Assembly (NCBI GenBank): GCA_021818955.1 | Contig: JAKASR010000006.1 | Span: forward strand, 78,886 to 142,885 | Direction of reading: 5' to 3' | Source: Acidobacteriota bacterium | GTDB taxonomy: Bacteria; Acidobacteriota; Terriglobia; Terriglobales; SCQP01 | DNA: 64,000 nt | Shown: piece by piece, positions 8,122-17,239 of the stretch | Layout of the letters: every line of letters begins with the position of its first letter | Position numbering within the stretch: position 1 is the first letter of the stretch | Translations under genes and position numbers: made by a program | The notes under the pieces: model-generated | Told to the model about the DNA's origin: nothing | The model's input: only the letters and a program-made list of their open reading frames with translations | Database searches by the model: none

Positions 8122-8384
8122 AAGCGTTAACGGCCGAGTCGGACAGCAGTTTTCGTCTTGGGCAATTTCGGAGAAATTGCCTGAACATTCTCAATTTCGG
8201 AGAAATTGCCTGAACATTCTCAATTTCGGAGAAATTGCCCGAACATTCTCAATTTCGGAGAAATTGCCTGAAGCCTGCGCAATTTCGGAGAAATTGCCCG
8301 AAGCAATGCCCGCAGGCCGCTTTCGCGCGGGGTTCCTTTGAGGTTCCGCGCCTATTAACGACGAAGTAAAAGCGGCCGTGCCGC
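8122..8384 (+). repeat. composite repeat with five B hairpins (copy 3)
   Basis: Module A, then five B hairpins with centres spaced about 29 bp (8162-8180, 8192-8209, 8221-8238, 8250-8267, 8280-8297; linker mostly CTGAACATTCT), module C, and only the 3' end of E (AAGTAAAA + GCGGCCGTGCCGC). D and the first half of E are missing. It fills the space between the RDD stop (8116) and the gyrA stop (8389) almost exactly. Confidence 0.92.
8364..8384 (-). terminator. repeat-derived terminator-like hairpin after gyrA
   Basis: On the minus strand the end of module E reads GCGGC-ACG-GCCGC followed by TTTTACTT, 4 bases after the gyrA stop. The five-bp GC stem followed by a T-rich tract fits a weak intrinsic terminator. 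Function is inferred from structure only. Confidence 0.45.
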
Positions 8385-8388
8385 CCGC

Positions 8389-10908
8389 TTATTTGCCGCC
8401 CAGTTCACCCTGAGCTGGCTCGTTGCCGTTGGTTTCATCCGGAGGGATCACGCTAGTGGCGGCGACGTGGTCGCCCTCATCCAGCCGCAACAGGCGTACG
8501 CCCTGCGTGGCGCGTCCGACTTCGCGAATCTCGGCCATGCCCACGCGAATGATCTTGCCCTGCTGGCTGATGATCATGATCTCGGTGTCTTCCTCGACTG
8601 CCATGACGCCCACCACCCGGCCATTGCGCTCGGAGGTGCGGATGTTAATCACGCCGCTGCCGCCGCGGCTTTGCAGCCGGTAGGCGTTGAGCGGCGTGCG
8701 CTTGCCGTAGCCGTGTTCGGTGACGCTCAAGATCAGTTGCTTATCGTGGTGCGCGATTTCCATGCCCACCAGGTAGTCGTTTTCCGCCAGCGTCATGCCG
8801 CGCACGCCATGAGCATTGCGGCCCATGGTCCTCACGCCTCTTTCCGAAAAACGAATGCTCTTGCCCTGCTCGCTGGCGAGGAAGATTTCGCTCTTGCCGT
8901 CGCTGAGCTTGGCCTGCACCAGATAATCGCCGGGCTCGATGCCCATGGCGATAATGCCGCCCGAGCGCGGGTTGGAAAAGTCGCTGACCGCGCATTTCTT
9001 GATGACGCCGCTGCGCGTGACCATCACGATATATTCGTCTTCGCGGTTCAGGTCGCGTACCGGCAGCAGGGCGCAGTGCTTTTCCCCGGGCTGGAAGTTG
9101 ATCAGGTTGGTGATGCCCTTGCCTTTGGCGTTGGCCGCGGCGTCGGGGATCTCATACACCTTCAGCCAGTACACCCGGCCGGTCTGGGTGAAGACCAGGA
9201 TATAGCTGTGGGTGGAAGTGATGAACAGGTGCTCGACAAAGTCTTCGCCGCGCGTGCCCGCGCCGATGCGGCCGCTGCCGCCGCGGCGCTGATGGCGGTA
9301 GGTGGAAATCGCGGTGCGCTTTAAATAGCCGGAATGAGTGATGGTCAGCGCCACCGTCTCTTCCTGAATCAGGTCTTCCAGGCTCAACTCGCGCGCCTCG
9401 TCTTCGATCAGCGTTCGCCGTGGATCTTTGTCGCCGCCGTAATCGTTGCGGATTTCCTTGAGCTCGTCGCGAATGACCCCGCGCAGTTTTTTTTCGCTGC
9501 CCAGAATGGATTCCAGGTATGCGATGCGCTTGCGGATCTCTTCCAGCTCGTCCAGGATCTTTTGCCGTTCCAGGCTGGTCAGGCGATGCAGTTGCAGGTC
9601 GAGGATGGCCTGCGCCTGCTTTTCGCTCAGCTCGAACTTGGCCACCAGGCCGTCGCGGGCTTCCTTCGGGCTGGCGGCGGCGCGGATCAGCTTGATGACC
9701 GCGTCGAGATGATCGAGCGCGATCTTGTAGCCTTCGAGAATGTGTTCGCGATCGCGCGCCCGCGCCAGCTCGTATGTCGTGCGCCGCCGCACCACATCCA
9801 CCCGATGCTCGATGAAACGCCGCAGCGCGTCCGCCAGGCCCAGCTCGCGGGGCTGGCCGTTCACCACCGCCAGCAGGATCATGCCGAAGCTGGTTTGCAG
9901 GTTGGTGTGTTTATAGAGCTGGTTGAGAATGATCTCCGCCTGCTCGCCGCGCTTCAGCTCTAGCACGATGCGCATGCCGTCGCGGTCGCTTTCGTCGCGT
10001 AGATCGCTGATGCCTTCGACCTTCTTTTCCTGCACTAGTTCGGCGATGCGCTCGATCAGCCGCGCCTTGTTCACCTGGTAGGGAATTTCGGTGATGATGA
10101 TCGCCTCGCGCTCCTTGGTCAGCGTCTCGATATGCGAGCGCGCGCGCACCATGAAGCTGCCGCGGCCTTTTTCGTAGGCGTGCTGGATTTCGGATTTTCC
10201 GTAGAGAATGCCGCCGGTGGGGAAGTCCGGCCCTTGCACGTGCTGCATGAGCTGCGCGGTGGTCGTATTCGGTTGCTCCAGCAGCAGCAGGGTCGCGTCC
10301 AGCACCTCGGTCAAATTGTGCGGCGGAATCTTGGTCGCCATGCCTACCGCGATGCCGTCCGCGCCATTGATCAGCAGGTTGGGAATGCGCGTCGGCAGCA
10401 CCACCGGCTCCTCGGTGGCTTCATCGAAGTTGGGCGTGAAATCGACCGTATCTTTATCGATGTCGGCCAGCATTTCTTCCGCGATCTTGGCCAGCCGCGC
10501 TTCGGTGTAGCGGTAGGCCGCCGGCGGATCGCCGTCCACCGAGCCGAAATTGCCCTGGCCATCGATCAGCGGATAGCGCAGGTTGAAATCCTGCGCCATG
10601 CGCACCAGCGCGTCATACACTGCCATGTCGCCATGAGGATGATATTTTTTCAGTACCTCGCCCACCACGCCGGCGCACTTGGAATATTTTTTATTCGACA
10701 GCAGCCCCTCGCGGAACATGGCGTAGAGAATCCGCCGGTGTACCGGCTTGAGCCCGTCGCGCGCGTCCGGCAGCGCGCGGCCTATGATCACCGACATGGC
10801 GTAGTCCAGATAGGACCGCCGCATTTCTTCTTCAATGTTGATCGGCAACAGGTTCTTGCCGCCGTCTTCGCCGCCGCCGAGAGGTAGTGTCAGATTGTCG
10901 TCAGGCAT
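8389..10908 (-). CDS. gyrA: DNA gyrase subunit A
   Basis: An 839-aa protein, typical for GyrA. It is the DNA-breaking subunit of the A2B2 topoisomerase that introduces negative supercoils. The winged-helix region contains HPHGD (90-94) and the active-site tyrosine Tyr134 in [10 protein letters not shown]. The C-terminal beta-pinwheel domain begins after about residue 520 with the GyrA box QRRGGSG, which distinguishes it from ParC. The residue matching E. coli Ser83 is Met95 ([10 protein letters not shown]), an unusual residue in the quinolone-binding region. gyrB is not in the window. Both ends abut repeat copies: the stop is 4 bases from copy 3, and copy 4a lies 22 bases upstream of the start. 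Confidence 0.96.
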   Translation of the reverse strand: MPDDNLTLPLGGGEDGGKNLLPINIEEEMRRSYLDYAMSVIIGRALPDARDGLKPVHRRILYAMFREGLLSNKKYSKCAGVVGEVLKKYHPHGDMAVYDALVRMAQDFNLRYPLIDGQGNFGSVDGDPPAAYRYTEARLAKIAEEMLADIDKDTVDFTPNFDEATEEPVVLPTRIPNLLINGADGIAVGMATKIPPHNLTEVLDATLLLLEQPNTTTAQLMQHVQGPDFPTGGILYGKSEIQHAYEKGRGSFMVRARSHIETLTKEREAIIITEIPYQVNKARLIERIAELVQEKKVEGISDLRDESDRDGMRIVLELKRGEQAEIILNQLYKHTNLQTSFGMILLAVVNGQPRELGLADALRRFIEHRVDVVRRRTTYELARARDREHILEGYKIALDHLDAVIKLIRAAASPKEARDGLVAKFELSEKQAQAILDLQLHRLTSLERQKILDELEEIRKRIAYLESILGSEKKLRGVIRDELKEIRNDYGGDKDPRRTLIEDEARELSLEDLIQEETVALTITHSGYLKRTAISTYRHQRRGGSGRIGAGTRGEDFVEHLFITSTHSYILVFTQTGRVYWLKVYEIPDAAANAKGKGITNLINFQPGEKHCALLPVRDLNREDEYIVMVTRSGVIKKCAVSDFSNPRSGGIIAMGIEPGDYLVQAKLSDGKSEIFLASEQGKSIRFSERGVRTMGRNAHGVRGMTLAENDYLVGMEIAHHDKQLILSVTEHGYGKRTPLNAYRLQSRGGSGVINIRTSERNGRVVGVMAVEEDTEIMIISQQGKIIRVGMAEIREVGRATQGVRLLRLDEGDHVAATSVIPPDETNGNEPAQGELGGK

Positions 10909-10930
10909 GGTGAAAGCAGAAAATTGTTAC

Positions 10931-10989
10931 GGTTTCGGCCAGACCTTTGCGAAAGCGTCAGCGCCTAAAAGTAAAAGCGGCCGTGCCGC
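10931..10989 (+). repeat. composite repeat, module E only (copy 4a)
   Basis: GGTTTCGGCCAGACC hairpin, GCGTCAGCGCC, AAAAGTAAAA, GCGGCCGTGCCGC. A 5'-truncated E directly upstream of the gyrA start, in + orientation. Confidence 0.85.
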
Positions 10990-11075
10990 CTTAACTCTTT
11001 ATTTTACTGGAATATGCGCTGCTTGACCAGAGCGCATTTCAGAACGAATATGAGCTGAAACTGATAAGGATTACT

Positions 11076-11236
11076 TCCGCGCCTATTTACGACAATACAA
11101 AGCAATTCCGCAGGAATTGCATTATTCAAGCCGGCAATTCCGCAGGAATTGCGCCCGGCAATGCCCGGCATCCATGAGTGTTCGGCCGGACCCTTGCGAA
11201 AGCGTCAGCGCCTAAAAGTAAAAACGGCCGTGCCGC
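11076..11236 (+). repeat. composite repeat, modules C(3')-D-D-E (copy 4b)
   Basis: CCGCGCCTA end of C, two D hairpins (11102-11120 and 11134-11152, GCAATTCCGCAGGAATTGC), the linker GCCCGGCAATGCCCGGC, and an E with an internal deletion (ATGAGTGTTCGGCCGGACC). It ends in ACGGCCGTGCCGC. Confidence 0.88.
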
Positions 11237-11403
11237 TGGTTGATACCGTCAACCAGTTGCTATCGTCAACCATGGTTAAATACTTATCTTAGAATTATTT
11301 ACAGCCATGTTTACGGTTTAAATAGAATGGGGGATCGGAGAAAATCTGGTACAACCGGAGTTAAATCCTTGAATTTAAAGATCATTCCCGTTGTGCCAGG
11401 CTT

Positions 11404-11461
11404 GGAACAACGGCCATTTTTTTGGAATAACCGCCCATTTAGTGGAATAACGCTTTATTTT
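11404..11461 (+). repeat. three 20-bp tandem repeats in an AT-rich segment
   Basis: GGAACAACGGCCATTTTTTT, GGAATAACCGCCCATTTAGT and GGAATAACGCTTTATTTT follow each other with an exact 20-bp period. A second short repeat, GTCAACCA, occurs twice 17 bp apart near 11249-11273. The whole segment is far more AT-rich than its surroundings. Such arrays are typical of transposase-binding ends (for example IS21-like elements) or other protein-binding iterons; no transposase is present. Confidence 0.6.
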
Positions 11462-11478
11462 CAATAATTTACATCTAT

Positions 11479-11582
11479 AAGCGTTAACCGCCGCGTCGGG
11501 CGGCAGTTTTCGTCATTGGCAATTTCGGAGAAATTGCCTGAAGTTATGCTCAATTTTGGAGAAATTGCCTTTGCCCGGCATA
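11479..11582 (+). repeat. composite repeat, modules A-B-B (copy 4c)
   Basis: Module A with GCGTTAACCGCCG, B hairpins at 11519-11537 and 11549-11567 (second diverged: CAATTTTGGAGAAATTGCC), then TGCCCGGCAT. C and E are missing. It ends 10 bases before the GH116 stop. Confidence 0.85.
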
Positions 11583-11591
11583 CGCGCCCTG

Positions 11592-14408
11592 TTAAGTTGT
11601 AATGGCAAAGGTTTGTCCCGACCGAATCGCGACCAGCGTTGCGAACTCCATCGCCGTCAATTCATGCTCGCGCCGCGAGTGCGCTTCGAGCCGCCGGCCC
11701 GCCAGTTGTGCTTGGGGCATCGCTTTCGTCGCTTTCACGCGTAGCGTCTTGAACTCCAGTTGGCCGGCCACGCAGGCCAACTCCAGCCGCGCGCCGCGAC
11801 GGCGGAGCTGCCCGTATCCCTCGGCGGTTACCCAGGGAGCGTGAAAATCGCCCGGAACGGCTGGCGCCAGGGTCAGCGCCTGCGCCGGGCGGTCGGGTTT
11901 GAAGCCGGTGGCCGCCAACAGCGTGGTCCAACTGCTCATGGCGCGGGTGTAATGCGTGCCGCACTCGACGTGATTCCATGGCATGCCGGCGCGCAGGTAG
12001 CGGCGGTGCACGGCTTCGACTATTTGCGCGCCCTCGGCATAGCGCCCGTGATCCATCAGGAAGGAGGCAAAAGCGTATTCGATCCCCGACCAGACGCCGC
12101 CCGCCTGCAGATTATCCATCACCAGCAGCCCGCTGCCGCCCTGAGGCGCGGTGGCGTTGCGCAGCCCGGTATCCGGACTGAAGTTGTTGCGCCAGACGCT
12201 TTCCGCCGCCGCCGCGAGTTTGTGTGGGTCGGTGGTGGTTTCAAGCCCCATCAGGTGGCTGAACCACTCGCCGCTCATCTGATCGCTCATGCAAATCTCG
12301 TCGCGTTTCACGCCGCCCGAGGCCAAGGCTGCCGGGGAATCATCCACCCATAGGCTGAAGTAGCGGCCATTAAACAGCAGCCGGTCGTAGCTGGCCGAGG
12401 CTTTATCCAGCCAGCCCTGCCAGCGCCGGACTTCCTCCGCATGTCCCAAATCGCGCGCCATGCGTGTCATCGCCCGCAGCGCGCCGATCCAGAGCGAAGC
12501 GATATAGGACGGCGCGCCGCGCATGCGCCACTGATCGTAGGTCTGAAAACCGCAATTTTTATCGGGCAGGCCGTCGCCGTTGGTGTCGAGCGCGGCGGTA
12601 TATTCCATCGCCTTCGTCAATCCAGGCCAGAGCGCTTCGAGATACGCCCTGTCGCCGGTCCATAAATAATCGCGGCATGCCATCATGACGAACTGCGGGT
12701 TCATGTCCACCCGTCCGTAGCCGCCCTCGTCCACGCCATTGAAGCCGTTGCTGTAGTTGTGCGGCACCTGCCCGGCGGCATTCTGGAAACGCATGATGTC
12801 GCGCATCTGGCTCATCTTCAGCTCGGGAAACAGCGCCAGAATCGACGAGCTGCCGTCGTAATCCACGTCCGTCGTGCTCAGCCCGCAGCAGCCCAGGCCT
12901 TCCCAGATGGCGTAATGCCCGTCCTCGCTCCACCAGCAATTTTTAAGCAGCGTGCCCAGATGGCTCGACCAGGCGAACGCCTGCGGAGCCGGCAGCGAAG
13001 TTTCAGCCAGTGTGCGCGCAAACTTCTCGGTGGACGCGCGCTGTGGACGATAGTTTTCCGCCAGAGTTTCGGCCACTTCGGCCGCGTTGCGGTACCACCT
13101 CGAGTAGCGGTGGCCGATGTGCTCGCCGCCGGCGTTGCGATGGTGCGGAAAATGCCAGCCGAAAGTAAACCGCGTCTCGGCCGCCTCGCCCGGCCCCAGC
13201 CGCCGCGTGGAGGCGAGCGCGCCCGTGCCCCAGCTGGATTTCGTGCGCTCCGGCCCGGCCAGCTCGCCGTCGAGATTTTCGGCAATCTCGTGTAACAGCG
13301 TGCGCATCCCTTCTTCGCTGGCCGCCATTTGCGGGTTCGCCTGCCGCGCTTCCTCGATCACGCGATGGAACAGGGCATCGCCCTGGAGCCGTCCCAGCCA
13401 GCTTGCCATCTCCGCCGCGGATAGCGCATTGATCTGCGCTCCCCGCAGCTTGAATGCCTGCGCGAAATCGCGCTCGGCGGCGGTATTGGGCAGCCGCCCG
13501 GTTTGATAAAAATCCTGCAGGCAATCGAGCAGCATCCAGTTCACTCGTCGGCTCTTCCAGCGGCACAGTCCGGGCAGCATGTACTGGCGGTAGGTGCCGC
13601 TGATCCAGGACGCCTCGCCCCCCTCCAGCGCCAGGCATAAGCTGCCCCAATCGGCGGGGTCTTGCGGCTGCGCTTCCGAAATCATGAATAGCCGCGCGCC
13701 GCCGGCCTGATTGCGCAGCTTGCGGTCGGCCAGCGTCGAGACGATGGGATTATCCATTACCGCTAGCAGCGTGGCTTCCACCGGCTGCCGCGAGCGGTTT
13801 TTCAGGTTGAAGGCGAGATGGAAGCCGGGCGTGGCGGAGGCGCGCGCTTGGCCGGGGATGAACGGCGAAAACGCCGTCGCGCTCGCTTCCACCGGCAGGG
13901 TGCGGTCGCGGTAGCGCAGGCTGATCATCGGAAACCAGGCCTCATATTCGATCGCTTCGACGTCTTGTACATAGCCGAGCGAATAAAGATCGTTTTCGCG
14001 TGGACGCAAATACAGCCGCCGCAGTTGCGGTTGGGCTTTTTCCGCGCGGGTCCAAAGAAAAAATTCCAGCCGCGGCGGCGTGGGCGGGTTGACGCGTTCC
14101 GGCGAGGGCAGCGGCCCCGAAGCCGCCCAGGCGCCCAGGTTCGTAATTTCCCAGTCGTCGAAATAGCCATCCGGACGCAGCTCGACCGAGCCTGCGCCCA
14201 ACCCGCCCAGCGGCGCGCCCGATTCCATGCCCGCCATCGACTGCAAATGCAGCGGCGCGGCGGCGCCGCTGGCTTGGGCGGTGGCTCCAGCTTCGCTTCG
14301 CGAGACGGTGATGCGATAGGGCGCGGCCGCGCCTCGGCTCCAGGCCGAAGCCAGCGCCCAGTTGCCCGCGGCGGCGCCGGCGGTCGAGAAAAATTCACGT
14401 CGCTTCAT
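11592..14408 (-). CDS. Tat-exported GH116 family glycosidase (GBA2-like beta-glycosidase)
   Basis: About 938 aa from ATG 14408. This start gives a twin-arginine signal (MKRREFFSTAGAAAGNWALA), so export to the periplasm is likely; the longer frame is rejected. A GBA2-type N-terminal beta domain (APLGGLGAGSVELRPDGYFDDWEITNLG) is followed by the DUF608/GH116 (alpha/alpha)6 barrel. Candidate catalytic positions are Glu in YAIWEGLGCCGLSTTDVDYDGS (nucleophile region) and Asp in NCGFQTYDQW (acid/base region), aligned with the family pattern. GH116 enzymes hydrolyse beta-glucosides, beta-xylosides or glucosylceramide; the substrate here cannot be told. No co-oriented partner gene follows. Copy 4c lies directly downstream. 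Confidence 0.85.
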   Translation of the reverse strand: MKRREFFSTAGAAAGNWALASAWSRGAAAPYRITVSRSEAGATAQASGAAAPLHLQSMAGMESGAPLGGLGAGSVELRPDGYFDDWEITNLGAWAASGPLPSPERVNPPTPPRLEFFLWTRAEKAQPQLRRLYLRPRENDLYSLGYVQDVEAIEYEAWFPMISLRYRDRTLPVEASATAFSPFIPGQARASATPGFHLAFNLKNRSRQPVEATLLAVMDNPIVSTLADRKLRNQAGGARLFMISEAQPQDPADWGSLCLALEGGEASWISGTYRQYMLPGLCRWKSRRVNWMLLDCLQDFYQTGRLPNTAAERDFAQAFKLRGAQINALSAAEMASWLGRLQGDALFHRVIEEARQANPQMAASEEGMRTLLHEIAENLDGELAGPERTKSSWGTGALASTRRLGPGEAAETRFTFGWHFPHHRNAGGEHIGHRYSRWYRNAAEVAETLAENYRPQRASTEKFARTLAETSLPAPQAFAWSSHLGTLLKNCWWSEDGHYAIWEGLGCCGLSTTDVDYDGSSSILALFPELKMSQMRDIMRFQNAAGQVPHNYSNGFNGVDEGGYGRVDMNPQFVMMACRDYLWTGDRAYLEALWPGLTKAMEYTAALDTNGDGLPDKNCGFQTYDQWRMRGAPSYIASLWIGALRAMTRMARDLGHAEEVRRWQGWLDKASASYDRLLFNGRYFSLWVDDSPAALASGGVKRDEICMSDQMSGEWFSHLMGLETTTDPHKLAAAAESVWRNNFSPDTGLRNATAPQGGSGLLVMDNLQAGGVWSGIEYAFASFLMDHGRYAEGAQIVEAVHRRYLRAGMPWNHVECGTHYTRAMSSWTTLLAATGFKPDRPAQALTLAPAVPGDFHAPWVTAEGYGQLRRRGARLELACVAGQLEFKTLRVKATKAMPQAQLAGRRLEAHSRREHELTAMEFATLVAIRSGQTFAITT

Positions 14409-14988
14409 AGGAGGCCAGCATACCGAAGTTGGAATGCGGAAGAAAGAAGGCGCGTAAAAATGTTGATGGCCGAGCCGGGCAGCCGCGCTTGTCCAGGATC
14501 GCGGGCCCGGGCGCTCGGCCTGAAGCGTCGCTCGGCGGGAAAGCTTCCTGCCGGGCATCGGATTATCGGTTTATGGCCGCTTCCGCTCGGCCATGATGCG
14601 GGCCGGTTCCTGCCGTGAGATTTCCAGAAGCGTTAACGGCCGAGTCGGGCAGCAGTTTTCGTCATGGGCATTTTCGATGAAATTGCCCAAACATTCTCAA
14701 TTTCGGAGAAATTGCCTGCAGCCATGCTCGCAGGCCGGGTTCGCGTGGGGTCCCTTTGAGGTCCAGCGCCTGGGAATGGCAACACAAAGCAATTCCGCAG
14801 GAATTGCATCAAGCAAGCCGGCAATTCCGTAGGAATTGTGCCCGGCGATGCCCGGCATCCATGAGTATTCGCCATGCGTCCGGTTTCGGCCGGACCATTG
14901 CGAAAGCGTCAGCGTCTAAAAGTAAAAGCGGCCGTGCCGCGCCTACCTGATTTCTGGCTGCCGGCCCCGCCGCGGTATATGAGTGCTG
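14409..14988. other. 580-bp intergenic region filled by repeat copy 5
   Basis: Apart from the full repeat copy at 14628-14940 it contains a degenerate module-A-like stretch at about 14456-14484 (GTTGATGGCCGAGCCGGGCAGC) and a GC-rich hairpin-prone stretch to 14620. I see no protein gene. Confidence 0.65.
14628..14940 (+). repeat. composite repeat, full architecture A-B-B-C-D-D-E (copy 5)
   Basis: A complete copy of 313 bp: A, two B units (first diverged: CATTTTCGATGAAATTGCC), C (GCTCGCAGGCCGGGTTCGCG...GGTCCAGCGCCTG), two D units (second GCAATTCCGTAGGAATTG), GCCCGGCGATGCCCGGC, and E from ATGAGTATTCGCC to GCGGCCGTGCCGC. Its right end is 48 bases downstream of the Amt stop, where the E hairpin could act as terminator. 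Confidence 0.93.
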
Positions 14989-16335
14989 CTATAAAAACTC
15001 ATCCCCGTGGGTAACCATCTCGGGATAGGCGCTGCTGCCCAACTCATATAGATCCAGGCCCCGAGCTTCGGCTTCCGGCGTCACGCGTCCCGGCCACAGC
15101 CGTTCGATCAGCCAGATCACGGCATAGGCGAGCGGCAGCAGGCAGCCGAGCAAGGTAACCACGACGACAATCTGTGCAGCCCATTGTCCCCAGCTGGGAA
15201 ATATGGGTAAGGGGACGCCATGGAATGAGGGGACAACGCCTTGCATCAGGAACCTCGGGGAGCCAGCCGGCCAATAAAACCACAGCCGGGCAAACAACCC
15301 GGCGGCGAGCAGGCCCCAGATTCCGGCGAGCAGATGCGCGGGAATGACGCCGGCGGGGTCGTCCAGCCGCAGCGTCTGCTCCAGCCAGGGGATGGAAAAG
15401 AAGACGATGGCGCCGGCGGCAATTGCGGTCAATACATTGGCGGAGAGCGAGAGAAAGGGCGCGGCGGCGCTGGAGGCGACCAATCCACCCAGCCAGGCGT
15501 TGACAGCAATCGAGGCGTCAGGCCGCCCAAACCGCCAGCGCCCCAACCCCAGGGCGCACAAAAAGGCGCAAATGGCGGCCAGTAGCGTATTGATCTCCGT
15601 CCGCGCCAACAGCCATGGCGAAATATGCGCCACCATCAGCGCGGAGATGGCGTTCCAGGCGAGCCAGCCGGCTAGCGTCAGCCCGCATCCGGTCAGCATC
15701 AGCACGGTACTATGGCCGGGCAGGGCATTGGGCTCGCCCTGCGAATTGAACTTGTGCCGGCGCGCTCCCACTTGCCAAGCCAGCGCCAGCGCGCCTGCGC
15801 CTCCGCAAGCTTGAATGGCGGTCGTTTCGCCCAAATCCATAGCGCCATGTCCGAGGCCGAAATTTTGTCCAAGCATGGCCAGCCATCCGCCGTTCCAGAG
15901 CCAGTGTAGCGGCAGCGGCGCTAGCAGCGCGCCAAATATAAACGCGGCCAGTACGGTGCGGCTTAGTTTCCAGCGTTCAAGCGCGCCGGCCGAAATCACC
16001 ACGGCCATCCATCCTGCTGCCAACAGCCCAAACAGCCGCCAGGCATAAGCGGGAAGCAAGAACTGCTCTGGAACGCGCCATACCCAAGCCAGATAGTTCC
16101 ACGCCGTTCCGTGCAGCCTGAAAACCAGCGCTGGGCTGCCGGGATAGCCGGCAAGATGAAATCCGATCAACGCATAGCCGAGCGCTGCGGCGCCCCAAGC
16201 GGCCAGCGCGGTCAGCAGCGTATGAGTCACATGGCGGCCGCGCCCCAGCCCTGCCGCCATTAGCGCCACTCCCAGCGGTGCCAGCAGCGCCGGCCCGGCA
16301 AGCGGGAACAGCCAGGCGGCATCGTTGAATCGCAT
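14989..16335 (-). CDS. divergent ammonium transporter (Amt) family protein
   Basis: A 448-aa, about 11-helix protein starting at ATG 16335 (MRFNDAAWLFPLAG), 8 bases after the hemD stop. Amt hallmarks are GHGAMDLGETTAIQ (helix V), DDPAGVIPAHLLAGIWGLLAAGLFA (helix VIII-IX) and the C-terminal tail EARGLDLYELGSSAYPE, matching the Amt GLDLSEHGE-type regulatory tail. Amt trimers conduct ammonium across the inner membrane. The pore twin-His pair looks altered: the helix V position is Gln (AIQACGG) while the second His (PAHLL) remains. No glnK gene follows. It could be a sensor-like or altered-selectivity Amt. The family call is strong; function is less certain. Confidence 0.8.
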   Translation of the reverse strand: MRFNDAAWLFPLAGPALLAPLGVALMAAGLGRGRHVTHTLLTALAAWGAAALGYALIGFHLAGYPGSPALVFRLHGTAWNYLAWVWRVPEQFLLPAYAWRLFGLLAAGWMAVVISAGALERWKLSRTVLAAFIFGALLAPLPLHWLWNGGWLAMLGQNFGLGHGAMDLGETTAIQACGGAGALALAWQVGARRHKFNSQGEPNALPGHSTVLMLTGCGLTLAGWLAWNAISALMVAHISPWLLARTEINTLLAAICAFLCALGLGRWRFGRPDASIAVNAWLGGLVASSAAAPFLSLSANVLTAIAAGAIVFFSIPWLEQTLRLDDPAGVIPAHLLAGIWGLLAAGLFARLWFYWPAGSPRFLMQGVVPSFHGVPLPIFPSWGQWAAQIVVVVTLLGCLLPLAYAVIWLIERLWPGRVTPEAEARGLDLYELGSSAYPEMVTHGDEFL

Positions 16336-16343
16336 GCGCCAGC

Positions 16344-17219
16344 TTACCTTGAATTCTCGTCGCGAAGGCGCGCTGAAGCGTTTTTTTTGCGCCACAGCCC
16401 CGGGGCGGCTGCCGCGGCTTCGCGCACCAGAAAGCCCATATGTGGATGGCTGGCCTCGAGGTCGGGCTCGAGCCCAAGCTCGCGCAAGCTGCGCGAAGTA
16501 TCTGGGCCAATTGAGGCAATAACGGCGCGGCGCAACGCGGCGTGTACCGGCTCGTCCACTGCCGCCTCCCGGGCGACCTGTAGCAGATGCGCTGCCTGTT
16601 GCGAGCTGGTTACGAGCACGACGGCAATCTCGTCCGCAATCAAGGCTTGCAGGGCGGCTCGTAGCGGAGCCGTATCCTCCGGCAAAGCGTAGCAATAGAG
16701 CCGCAGCACGCGCGGCTCAGCCCCGCGCCGCTTGAGCCCTTCCAATAATTCCTCCGCCGGGGTTCCATGCTCCTGTACCGCGACCCGGATGCCCGCCAGT
16801 CCTTGCGGGTACGCGGCATCGAGTGTGGCAAGAATTTCGCGCCACGTGTTCGGTTCCGCAATCTGCAATTCGGGTTCGAGCCCCAGCCGCCGCAACTCGG
16901 CCGTGGGCTTGGGGCCGCGCGCCAGCTTGCGCACGCGCCGCAAGCTGCTTGCGATCTCGGTTTCCGTGAATGGCCCGCGCGCCGCTTCCACCAGCCGTCG
17001 CAGCCCGATTCCGGTGAGCAGAATGAGTAGGTCGAATCCGCCCCCGTTCAATTCACGCAGAAAGGTTTCGACCTCGCCGGCGTTATCGAGCGGCAACTCG
17101 CGCAAGGCCGGAGCCACAAGGGCCTGCCCGCCATAGTTGGCGACCAGATGGGCGATTTCGTTCGCGCGCCGGCTTTCCAGCGCCAGCACGGTTAAATTTT
17201 CAAAACTGGGTTCGGGCAT
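16344..17219 (-). CDS. hemD: uroporphyrinogen-III synthase
   Basis: A 291-aa protein with the two-domain HemD fold. It opens with LTVLALESRRANEIAHLVANYGG and APALREL, has the segment FDLLILLTGIGLRRLVEAA, and the second half carries DEIAVVLVTSSQQAAHLL and VIASIGPDTSRSLRELGLEPDLEASHPHMGFL. It closes and inverts ring D of hydroxymethylbilane to give uroporphyrinogen III, in cytosolic tetrapyrrole synthesis. The family is poorly conserved in sequence, but the TGIG and SIGPxTS-type motifs are diagnostic. Other hem genes are not nearby. It is upstream of and probably co-transcribed with the Amt gene. Confidence 0.88.
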   Translation of the reverse strand: MPEPSFENLTVLALESRRANEIAHLVANYGGQALVAPALRELPLDNAGEVETFLRELNGGGFDLLILLTGIGLRRLVEAARGPFTETEIASSLRRVRKLARGPKPTAELRRLGLEPELQIAEPNTWREILATLDAAYPQGLAGIRVAVQEHGTPAEELLEGLKRRGAEPRVLRLYCYALPEDTAPLRAALQALIADEIAVVLVTSSQQAAHLLQVAREAAVDEPVHAALRRAVIASIGPDTSRSLRELGLEPDLEASHPHMGFLVREAAAAAPGLWRKKNASARLRDENSR

Positions 17220-17239
17220 GGGAATGGCTGAAGCTTGAC

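Larger units (their letters stand above)
10909..11591. other. 683-bp intergenic region with three repeat fragments and an AT-rich insert
   Basis: It holds repeat copies 4a, 4b and 4c, plus an AT-rich segment of different composition (about 11237-11475). I see no supported protein gene. The 75-codon frame at 11240 has no family resemblance and crosses the short tandem repeats described separately. Confidence 0.7.

Noticed and set aside
8162-8297. CRISPR-like array (five short palindromic repeats at regular spacing)
   Set aside because: The spacers are nearly identical 10-11-base linkers, not unique sequences, and the unit is module B found singly or doubly in other repeat copies. No cas genes are present.
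8467-10887. Long antisense frames across gyrA (and similarly across secA, aroA, tamB, rseP)
   Set aside because: Shadows of the real genes caused by GC-rich codon usage; no independent motifs or start signals.
11240-11467. 75-codon plus frame in the AT-rich segment
   Set aside because: Runs through the 20-bp tandem repeats; no similarity to known proteins and no Shine-Dalgarno.
16336-16695. Upstream extension of the Amt gene to 16695
   Set aside because: It overlaps hemD in another frame; ATG 16335 starts at the expected first helix.
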